This document shows positions 23,434-33,465 of a DNA stretch of 64,000 bases, in pieces. Under the pieces are notes generated by a model. The model was not told the origin of the DNA. It made no database searches and worked only from the letters and a program-made list of their open reading frames with translations. A program made the position numbers and the translations under genes. Source of the stretch: Casuarina equisetifolia (taxonomy: Eukaryota > Streptophyta > Magnoliopsida > Fagales > Casuarinaceae); assembly GCA_028551475.1 (NCBI GenBank), contig CM052354.1, forward strand, positions 25,133,258 to 25,197,257. The letters run 5' to 3'. How positions within the stretch are numbered: the stretch's first letter is position 1; each line of letters begins with the position of its first letter.

Positions 23434-24308
23434 ATGACTGAAACCCCTCCTTGTCGGCCACAAGTTCCTCCAGTTACCTCTTCCACTCCGAACCCCATTA
23501 ACCCATACCGTGACCCCTATTTCCTCTCATCCACCGACATACCTGGAGCTAGCCTTGTAAGTGAAGTCTTGAAAGATTAGACGAACTACGAGCTATGGAG
23601 CAACCAAATGGAAAATCAATTGTTGGCCAAAAACAAATGGGGATTTGTAGACGGGTCCTTCCCTAAACCAAAAACGGATCCTGAAAAACAACAAGCATGG
23701 GACCTCTGCTATTATGCTGTCCAGAGTTGGTTCCAAAAATCGGTTTCACATGAACTTATGTTATTTGTTGTTCGGAAAAAGGATCTGAAAATCATATGGG
23801 AAGCTTTCAAAACTCATTTTGGGACACTCACTGGCACCCAAATCTACCGTGTTCGTCAGCAACAATTTGAAAACAAGATGCATGTCCCCACTGTCTCCGA
23901 ATATTATATGAGGCTGAGCAATCTATGGTTAGAAATTGAAACCATAGATCCTCCAATTAGATGCCATTGTGGAAACTGCTCATGCCGGGTTAATGAGAGA
24001 GCCGATGCCAAGGTGGAAAAGCATAGAACTATTGATTTCTTATTGGGTTTACCAGACATATTCAGGAATTTCCGAACTAACATCCTCTCCAAGGATCCTC
24101 TTCCCACCGTGGATGCTGTTTTTAATCTTGCTCAGGAAGACGAACACCAGGCCAGGAAGGAAGAGACTGGGTTGATGGAACAAAGCACAGTGCTAGCCAT
24201 CTCCTCTCCAGCACCCTCGGGACCTCCCATCACAAAGGGGAGAGTTGATTCTAAGGGAGAACTATCTGTTCCCATTGTCACAAATCTGGACATTCCAAGG
24301 AGCAGTGC
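23434..24308 (+). pseudogene. copia gag remnant
   Basis: The ATG at 23434 opens a frame that stops at TAG 23578-23580 just before the conserved NYELW segment and then continues in the same frame with the UBN2-type gag domain (WSNQMENQLLAKNKWGF). A frameshift near 24255 moves the reading to another frame, where the zinc knuckle CX2CX4HX4C lies at 24267-24308. The protein is therefore broken in two places. Confidence 0.85.
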
Positions 24309-27300
24309 TATCAATTGGTTGGTTATCCTGCTGGATGGACACCGAGGGGGAGAGGAAAACAGAATTCCGGTGGACAAAATCTTCAGGCCGGCAGCGTCAT
24401 TGGGTCTGAGGCTTCCTCAGCAAGCCAGCCCGCAACCGGGCAGCATGCTTTTTTCGGGCAGCCTGCTGCTGCAGGCTTTGGTGGGCACCACCAGCTGGGG
24501 CCCGTGTACGGGTATCAGCAGAGCGGGCCCACTTACCCGCCAGCTGGTCTTGCACTACAGGGCCCTTTTGTTTACTTGGCTGGACCTCACGGGCCTGTTC
24601 CGATTTCAACATCAGGCCATCCGCATGCTGCTGTGCAGGGACAGGGCCCAGTCGGATCACCCTCCCACGGGCTGGAGCCACAGCAACCCGTGGGCTCCTC
24701 AAGCCACAATGGAGGCCCCTCTTTTGCAGGAACTATGTACCCTGCAAGCCCACCGATTCCCTCTCTTGGTCTGAACCAATTACAGCAAAGTTTGGCTGCT
24801 CACTCCATGGGAAATTATGAAGGTACGATGCATTCTTCACACCTTACATGTCCATGGATAATTGACTCGGGTGCTAGTAACCATGTTACGTGCAATTTAA
24901 ATTCATTATATTCTTATTATCCATGTTTGCCTCAATCTTTGCCCATTAAATTGCCTGATAGCACTCATGTTTATGCCACTCACATAGGACACGCACAACC
25001 CACGAAATTGTTACACTTAAATCGTGTCCTTTACATTCCTCGTTTGAAATTCAATTTACTTTCAGTCAAAAAAATCACCTCAGAAAATAATTGCCTTGTT
25101 GTTTTCTTCGATGATTTCTGTTTCTTTCAGGACCGTATGACTGGGCAGGTGATCGGACTAGGTAAAGCGATCCGAGGGCTTTATTTTTTACAATCTAATC
25201 TATTAGAATTACCTTATTGTATTACACGCTTTTTGAACAGTGTCCATTCTCTTTTGTCTTTTGTGAATGCGAACAATCAGTGTAATGACAATGCTATTTC
25301 TAGTTATAATTTATGGCATAGGCGTTTGGGACATAGTTCCCAAAAACGCTATTTCACTCATGGAAATGCATAGAATGCCCTGATTATTTTTCTTGTCCTA
25401 TTTGTCCGTTGGCAAAGCAGGCTAGACCTGTTTTTCCCCAACGTCAGAATTTTAGCACCACTATCTTTGAATTAGTTCATATGGATTTGTGGGGACCCCA
25501 TCGGGAACCTAACTATGACAAGTCGCGATATTTCTTAACTATTGTTGATGATTTTTCGCGAGCGACTTGGACCTTTCTTTTACGTTTTAAAGATCAAGTC
25601 TTTGCTATCATTCAATCTTTTGTATCCATGATTCAAAATCAACATGGGGTCCTTATCAAGCGCATTCGCTCAGATAATGGAACAGAATTTTTTTCCGCTG
25701 CATGCTCATCTTTCTTAGCTTCACGTGGGATATATCACGAAAGCTCTTGTGTTTACACACCCCAATAGAATGGGGTAGTGGAACGCAAACACCGTCACCT
25801 ACTAGATGTTGCACGAGCTTTAATGTTCCAGGCTCACATTCCTGCACAGTTTTGGGGAGAATGTATCTTGACGGCCACTCATATCATAAATCGACTACCT
25901 AGCCCTAGACTTGGAAACAAGTCTCCCTTTGAAGTATTGCATGGAAAACCTCCCATATTAGACCATCTACAGATTTTTGGCTGCAGATGCTACGCATTTG
26001 ATTTACGACCGAAGAGTAAATTCTCTCCCAGGTCCATTCCATGCATATTTCTTGGATATCCCTCATTGCAGAAGGGATATAAGCTTTACGACCCCAGTAG
26101 TAATAAATTTTTGGTGAGTCGTGATGTAGTGTTTTATGAATATGAATTTCCTTTTGCACCGAGTCAACCCTCAGATTTATCACACGTTCCGCCCTCGGAT
26201 CACGTGACCCCAGTCCAGGATGCTGTTCAGTCCTACGATCCTTCTGCTAGTGCATCAGAGACACTTCCAGGTGTTCTTGAAACACCAATTCAGGGAACAA
26301 CCCCCTCTGCCTCTCCTGACACATCAGGTATGGAACATCAAACCATTGATCTTCCTTCCACTAGCCCTGCACCGTCACCACCAGCCATTCGGCGGTCATC
26401 ACGTTCCACGCGTCCTCCTATTTGGACCGCTGATTACATTTGTTCGACCACCTCCATAGGGTCGAACAGTAAGTATCCCATATCTGATCATGTTTCCCTA
26501 CATCACATGTACCCTCACTATTAGAACTTCCTAGCCTCAATCTCTTCCATTACAGAACCAGAGTCATACCATCAGGCACTTAATGACAATCATTGGGTAG
26601 ATGCTATGGGTAAAGAATTATCAGCCCTCGAGGCTAATCGCACGTGGGATGTTGTGACACTTCCACCCGGTCGACGAGCCATTGGATGTAAGTGGGTGTA
26701 CAAAGTTAAGTATCGTGCAGATGGAACCATAGAGAGATATAAGGCCCGGTTAGTGGCTAAGGGATACACACAACGAGAAGGTATAGACTACGATGAGACC
26801 TTTTCACCGGTGGTTAAATCAGTAACTGTGAGGTCTGTGATGAGCATTGCCTCTGTGAAGAATTGGTGTCTCCACCAACTAGATGTTCAGAATGCTTTCT
26901 TACACGGAGATTTGATGGAGGAAGTTTACATGCATCTTCCACCCGGTGTTCCTCGTCAGGGGGAGCGTACAGTATGTCGTTTGAGGAAATCTCTTTATGG
27001 TTTGAAGCAAGCTTCGAGGCAATGGTATGCAAAGTTCACAGAAGCCTTGCTTGCAGGGGGTTTCAGACAGTCCTTGCATGATTATGCGTTGTTCACTAAG
27101 CGAACCAAAGGATCCTTCATCATTCTTCTCTTTTATGTAGATGATATACTAGTGACAGGAGACGACATGGTTGTAATTTCAGCACTCAAACATTACTTGC
27201 ATTCAGTATTCCATATGAAGGACCTTGGGGAATGTAAATATTTCCTTGGGATTGAGATAGTTCGATCACCAAAGGGGATATACCTCAACCAGCGCAAATA

Positions 27301-28123
27301 TGCATTAGAATTAGTTTCAGAAGCTGGACTTGGAGGGTCCAAGCCCGTTCTTGCTCCATTGGAAACCAATGTGAAGCTCACCACCCTTGAGTATGATGAG
27401 GGAGACCCTGAAAGACATGATGATCCCATTCTGAAGGACTATAGCTCTTATCAAAGGATGATTGGTAGACTTTTATATCTGACTCACACTAGGCCCGACA
27501 TTTCTTTTGCGGTCCAACATCTCAGTCAATTCACTCATAAACCGAAGCACTCACATATGGATGCAACCATGAGATTACTGAAGTACATTAAAGGGACTCT
27601 TGGTCTTGGGATCTTTCTCTCCTCTTCATCCGAGATGGAGCTCACTGCTTACTGTGATTCAGATTACACTACTTGCCCTATGATGCGGAAGTGCATAACA
27701 GGATATTGCATTAAGTTAGGAGATTCCCTTGTATCGTGGTTGGCCAAGAAGCAACCCACCGTATCCCGCTCATCAGCTGAGTCGGAATATAGAGCCATGG
27801 GATATACTGTTTGTGAGATAATTTGGCTATTGGGGTTGTTCCTAGATCTTGGGGTGAGAATTCCTTGTCCTGTGACTCTCTTTTGTGACAGTGAGGCTGC
27901 AGGACACATTGCGGCAAATCCCATCTTCCATCAGAGGACAAAGCATATTGAGATAGATTGCCATTTTGTTCGGGAGAAAATTTAGAGAGGTATTGTAAAA
28001 ACTTGTTATATTAATACGCGGGAACAACCCCCAGATGTATTCACCAAAGCATTATGTAGTCCACAACATCATTACCTTCTAGACAAGCTTGGAGTATTTG
28101 ATTTATACAAATCTCCAGCTTGA
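24309..28123 (+). pseudogene. copia pol remnant (PR-INT-RT-RH)
   Basis: The protease motif DSGAS lies at 24864. The integrase zinc-finger region is split by a frameshift near 25350-25385. The integrase core (DLWGP, DNGTEF) is interrupted by TAG at 25766-25768. A further TAG at 26522-26524 separates integrase from reverse transcriptase. RT carries YVDD at 27134-27145. RNase H runs to a TAG at 27983, after which the conserved tail continues to TGA at 28121-28123. The spacer at 24380-24760 is GC-rich and Pro/Gly/Gln-rich. Confidence 0.88.
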
Positions 28124-28130
28124 GGGGGAG
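28122..28130 (+). other. Polypurine tract
   Basis: GAGGGGGAG directly before the right LTR, the plus-strand priming site. It overlaps the last stop of pol. Confidence 0.85.
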
Positions 28131-28349
28131 TGTTGAAATATGTGATGTGTTGTGGACCCACCCTTGTGTTTTTAGTTTGGCCCATTGGTCAACTAACGGG
28201 CCCATTAGTCTTTTCTTCTTTTTAGCTTTTTACATATACAACAAGTGTATAGCTTTTTTACGTTAAGACATTTTGCAGTGAATAGAAGCCTAAGGGCAAT
28301 TTCCACAGTTTCACTCTTCTATCCACGTTTTTCATTGTCCACTTCAATA
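28131..28349 (+). repeat. Right LTR
   Basis: 219 bp, same ends as the left LTR. Differences noted by eye: A/G in 'gttgt[a/g]gaccc', G/A in 'ggccc[g/a]ttgg' and T/C in 'tttca[t/c]tcttc', i.e. about 98.6% identical. Flanked on the right by AACCC. Confidence 0.9.
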
Positions 28350-28354
28350 AACCC

Positions 28355-28979
28355 GAAGAGACAGAGGTCGAGAGCCATCGTGGGTTGGGGTGGGAGAGAA
28401 ACTTGTGAAGAATGTTTTAAGAATGTTTTAAGAATGTTTTAATTAGGTCTTTTTAATTTTTTTTATTGTATATTCAGTAGCTACCTGTGAAGAATGGAAA
28501 ATAAATTTCATCTATTTTTATTCTATCAATACGAGCATCTTTTAGAATATCTTATGCATCCTTAAATAGTCATAATAGAAAATCAGTTCTAGGAATCGAA
28601 AGTCACAACCTATGGTGACTGCGACCTAACTTGGGTTTAGTTTTCGAACCTCATGCAAGTTGGAGTATTTTATCTGAAGAGTCCATGCCTCACCTGTTAA
28701 TCAGAAAGCTATTTGTTTAATAATTATGGAAGACCCAATAGTCTAAAATCCCAAAAACTCTAACTCCATTTGAGCTACCGGTGCTGATGACAAGTTAATG
28801 ATTTTCTTAATTAGGTAAAAGAAGGTGAAGGAAATTTGAGTTTCAAACTTGAAACCAATTTAACTAAGCCACATGCTTATCGACAAGTGACAAATGAATA
28901 ATTACCAACCAACCAACCAATCAAACAGAAACATAAACCTATCAACATTTGGCATGATCAGATGTTATGCTTGGTAATT
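28355..28979. other. Intergenic, no gene seen
   Basis: AT-rich DNA with a short triplicated 'aagaatgtttt' motif near 28410-28440. On the minus strand an ATG at 28378 opens a 26-28 codon hydrophobic frame that runs into the transposon insertion site. Confidence 0.4.
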
Positions 28980-29968
28980 CATTCTGTAAAGAAAATTCTG
29001 CGTTCTTTTACACTTGCAATTAGTTTTGCAGTAGTGATGATGAATATATCAACCTTATGTTATTTTATCTTAATTGATCTTCTAGCGGTTGTGATGTGTT
29101 ATACATTTTTCTGATTTGTCTTTGACGCTAACATGTCTGTACCATTGGAGCTTTAGGAGCTATCTTAAAAATTACTAAACAATGCAATTCCATGACACTT
29201 TGAAACTTATCCTCTTTTTCTTTTATTTTTCTCTTTTTTCTGTTTTCTTTTTCGAGTTCTGATTGTTTTGTGCATTCATATTTATTTTGAGATTCTTCCG
29301 TAAGCATTCTTGCCCTTTAAACCCAAAAGTATGGTTGGTGGCATGATTTCTGTTCCTAAGTATCTACCTTCTAAATACAATAGTGAGGTGGTTACTAAAC
29401 CTCTTGTTAGTGTCATTGCGTTCTTTTGGCTTTGTCGAGATTGAGTAAAAGTTTACATAGGATGCTCTTACTTAGGAAGGTTGATGTCATTTTGGTTTAA
29501 AACCTTCTTGTTATGGTTTGCATTTTGTTGGTGTTGCAAAGGTTGCATTAAAAACGGGGAAGACACAACTCTTTAAGAATGGTAGCACAATGGTGTATAG
29601 TGGAGCAGTTGATAGATTAATTGGTAGACCGCCAACCAAGACTGGAGATATGGAATTGGTAGCTGGTGGGACAGAGAAACCAATTGGGTGGGGCTTGTAT
29701 AATTCAGTCTCCATGTTCTGTATGCGGCTTATGCAGCTTGAAGAGGAAGCAACAAGGTATTTGCTTAAAAAGGAGTTTCCAGTTCGGTTTTATCTTCTTC
29801 ACAAGGATGTTAAGCTGATAACCTGTATGACATAGAGATCCATCATTTTCATTCAACATGGAGAAACTGTTTGAAGAAAGAATTGATGCCGCTAGACAGT
29901 TACGTAAGGCTTTGAAGGCTTCCCTCAGCCAATGCCAATGCATATCGTCTTGTTAAATAGTGAAGGGG
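28980..29968 (+). pseudogene. Truncated duplicate of the RlmI-like gene (exons 2-3)
   Basis: This 1-kb block matches 34025-35014 of the complete gene at high identity, including intron sequence, so it is a DNA-level duplication and not a processed copy. The PUA-domain exon is present (about 29530-29755), but its splice acceptor has changed from TAG to TTG. The exon 3 counterpart has a one-base length change (GGGG to GAAGG) and has lost its donor. No exons before or after are present. It cannot encode the enzyme. Confidence 0.85.
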
Positions 29969-31489
29969 ATTAGTTTTACGTGCAACCATGGTTAAACAAA
30001 TTTTATTTGAAGAACAAAAGCAACCTAAGCTTGCAAGAAAGGAATAAAGACAAAGTGCAAAAAAAAGTAAGAGAATAAGGAAACATATTTACAGGGAGAA
30101 GGGCAACATAGCAAGGTGCTCAAACGAATTTTCCTATTATTAGATTAATGATTTGGCTCTCATAATGTTTTATTTGAATGATATTATCCAAACAAGCATT
30201 CACATAATATTAATAATTTCACAACTTCAAAACATTTTTGTAGTTTTTTTTAAAAGTGTAAGTTGAAGACAACAAAATAAGTTTTCATTTGAAAGTGTTT
30301 TTTTGTAGGAAAAAAATGATGTGAAAGTAAAAGAAGAGCTTCAAGACACATGTACAGAACAAAGAGGATGGGGAGGCAACGAAATGAAAGAAGATATGAA
30401 AAATAAAGTTAAAAGAATAATTTTTTTTTTAAATGAAGAATGAGCAAAAGAATATTATAGTTATAGGAAGAAGAAAGGAATAAAGAAATACACAAAAAAA
30501 AAAGATAAAATAAGAAAAGGAAAAGAGAAAGAGATAAATTAAGAAAGAAGAAAAGAATCACATAACTCTTTAAATAGCATTGTTGACATAGTTTTGAAAG
30601 TATTGCAAATTTTGCTTCATCTTTCAAAGTAGATGTTTCATCTTTGGTGAAGTTAAAAGACAACAAACTTAGATTTTCTTTCATTAGAAGGGCAACAAGT
30701 TTGTATCATATGTAGTATTTATCCATTAATTAGCAAGTTTTTTTGTTATTGTTCTTTTTTTTTTTTTAATTTTTTCCCATGTTATGCCTTTTTTTTTTTG
30801 GTAATTGTTAGGATTGTAGTAGTATGAAACATATATTTCAAAGTTTTGTTAGCTTAATAGTAGATAAGATTATAATTGATGTTATTAGTAAATACAATTT
30901 AGGTGATAACTTTTTTATTTTTTATTTTTAATATTCTCAATTTTGAACTTATTCAATTTCTTCGTTTCAGAAAAAGATGAAGAGGGAGGATATAGAATTG
31001 TTGAATGAAGTTGGCAAGCCTAAATTTTGTGAGGTACAAACTTGAGACTTGGATAAATGAAATGGTATTTTGTGTGATTATTTAATTATGATCTTATCGA
31101 ATTCAACTTTGCTTATGGATATCTACCAAATAGTTCATATAGAAGTAATCATAGTTGTCAATTTGATTGATTTTATAATTGTTTGTTTATTTGTTTTTTA
31201 CTTGTAAATCTCATAAGTGCCATGATTTAAATCCAAAATGCAATATAACGCAACTTTTAACGGAAAGCTAAGAGTCGTATTAATCTTTTGGTCCTTAAGA
31301 GGACAAAAGCTTGCTATAAAATTATGAGCTTCACTCCAAAAATGAAAAAAAAAAAAAAAAAAGTCCATCCAATGCCTTCCCTTATTAGTACCAAACAATT
31401 ATCATTGACCAATCGTGAGTATATTTCTTGATGTTTCACATCCAGTGATGGCGTGACTGCATATAAACCTAAGTTGCTCTCAATTCTCA
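29969..31489. other. AT-rich intergenic region
   Basis: Contains long A/T tracts (30420-30545, 30750-30800) and no supported gene. The poly-A/GA-rich stretch gives spurious minus-strand frames. Confidence 0.5.
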
Positions 31490-32199
31490 ATGCTAACCAT
31501 TTCCACGTTTTCTGCTTCTTCTGCTTCTGTCTGTAAGACCCCATGGCGATGGCATGAGTTGGAGCTGATAAGTGATGGCAAGGAATTGATAAATAATTGT
31601 GTGCTGTGTCATCAACCGGGACTGGGTCCCACTTACAAATGTGTGGAGGTGGAGGTGGAGGTGGAGGTGGAGGTGGAGGTGGAGAATAATGAGAAAATAG
31701 TTGTTTGTTCATTATGCGACGACCCAATCTCAGGTTCGGGTTCTGCTTATTATAAATGCCTCACTCCCAACTTCACAAACTTTCGCCTTCATCAATCACA
31801 CTCCTCCCAAGGTTATCTTCCAAGGATCAAAAGTGTAACCTTTGTCAGAGAACTTTTACTGGCTTTGTTTGCTTTTACAGAGAGAAAGAAAAGGCTCACG
31901 ATGAGATGAGTAACTTTGATGACGTACTTGACATTCAGTGTTCTTTACTTGGAAGAGACTTCCAACATAAACATCATCAACACAACCTCTTTTTTGAAAT
32001 ATTGGACGAGGGAAAATGCAATGCTTGCAATGAGGCATTGGGACCCTCCTTGAGATGTAGTTTCTGCAACTTCAACTTGTGTGGGAAATGTGTTACTTAT
32101 CCTCTTCAAATTTGGCACAAAGATGATGAGCATCCTCTAAATTTCACTGATAAAATTGAAGATAATTCTAAAAAATATTATTGTTTGATTTGTGAATAA
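31490..32199 (+). pseudogene. DC1-domain (Cys/His-rich C1) gene, frameshifted
   Basis: DC1 proteins are large plant families of zinc-binding, diacylglycerol-kinase-type C1 modules, many of unknown role. The first frame (31490 onward) has HELELI, CVLCHQPGLG..YKC and CSLCDDPISGSGSAYYKC..NFRLH, which are clear DC1 zinc-ligand patterns. The reading then changes frame at about 31790, and the second frame continues with KCNLCQRTF, GKCNACNEALGPSLRCSFCNFNLCGKC and a final YYCLICE stop at 32199. No intron that would reconcile the frames was found, so I call it broken. A GGAGGT repeat inside the first frame encodes a Val-Glu run inside the first zinc module. A sequencing indel is the alternative. Confidence 0.7.
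31645..31684 (+). repeat. (GGAGGT)n hexanucleotide repeat in DC1 frame
   Basis: About 6.7 units, in frame, translating to alternating Val-Glu. The hexamer length preserves frame, so it is not itself the cause of the downstream frameshift. Confidence 0.85.
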
Positions 32200-33465
32200 A
32201 AAAGAAATTCTTCTTAATAATTTTATTATTGTTTATTATGTAATTATGCTGCTCATCTTGATTGTGCTTATTCAAGGATGTACTCATAAGTTAAATTTTA
32301 AAAACTTATATCAAATTAGTAGTACATTGTACATGTGAGACACGTGGAATGTAGACTTTATTATAATTTATTCTGTTTCTTAAAAGAAGAGAATTTATTT
32401 ATAATATGTATCGAGTGGTATTAAAACTCTTTCCTCCATTAAGGTATTTTAAGATTGTGATAAGAGTCATCCCTTAATCAAATGTACGTTGTTATCATAT
32501 TGCTCTACAAGAGCCTACATTGTTTGTTGTCTCTATAAAATAGTAGTTTGTGAGGTAGCAACTTTTAAGAGGAATTTAATAATGGATAATGGGAAGATCA
32601 TTGTCCAATTGTTTTTGTAGGTATAAATCCATCCATAAATTGACGAACCTTTCATTAATTCACTTTATAGCCACTTTAGAGGTAAAGGCACCTATATTTT
32701 TTTTTTCTTTTTAGGTGACTAAAATACTTTTAAAACAAAAAGTTGGGGAATTATTCAAAAATAATTTTAAAGAGAAGGTTGAAATGCACTTATATTCTAT
32801 TACATCTATAGTATATCAAAAGAATGAAATAAATTCTAAATTTAAACATATTTATGATAAGCTTACAAAAGTAAGTATTTTAGTTACTCTACACCATTTT
32901 AGAAGAAGACCACCTTAGTGTCCTTTTTTCAAATGAAATCACCCTACTCAATTCTTTCTTAAACTTAGTAAGCCGTTCAAAACCTATGCAAAGTATCTCG
33001 TAATGGATTGTCCGCTACAATTCCCTTCACCAAGGCAACAAAAATGCAAGAACAGCACTTTAAAACGGGCAAATTTAGCAGAAATAGAACCCTTTTACTA
33101 GTTTTACATATCAAACCCTAAAAATAAGCGGATAAGAAATGCTTGTATACAAATTTGGAATACTGACACGTTGCTTTGAAAGGGGAGGACTGGAAAAAGT
33201 CAGCTCAATTCTGCCTCCGGGATAATCAAGCGCATAATAGATCTTACAAGCGTCCAAGCCAGTCTACACTGAAATCTCACAAAAAATGGCCATGGTTAGG
33301 TCTAATTCTTACTTGCCGCTTTAATTCAATCCATTGCTAAGACAAAACCTTGCTGGGCCTCCCTTCGGCTGCCGAAACCTGCATCAAAACTTAACGGGAT
33401 GAATATATAATCATGGAAAAAGGGTAAGGCAGTACTCAGAGCTCGTTTCCTTTGTGGTCAAAATC
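32200..33465. other. Intergenic region upstream of the RlmI-like gene
   Basis: AT-rich to about 32930, then more balanced. The last 200-300 bases probably include promoter and 5' UTR of the following gene. No gene is supported. Confidence 0.45.

Larger units (their letters stand above)
22910..28349 (+). mobile_element. Ty1/copia LTR retrotransposon, coding-defective
   Basis: Complete 5.44-kb element: 219-bp LTRs (22910-23128 and 28131-28349), initiator-tRNA-Met type primer binding site directly after the left LTR, polypurine tract before the right LTR and 5-bp AACCC target duplication. Domain order is gag, protease, integrase, reverse transcriptase, RNase H, which defines copia. The two LTRs differ at only about three positions, so insertion is recent. 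The coding region nevertheless carries at least four in-frame stops (23578, 25766, 26522, 27983) and two frameshifts (about 24255 and about 25350). The copy therefore could not supply its own proteins; it was either mobilised in trans or decayed after insertion. Confidence 0.95.
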
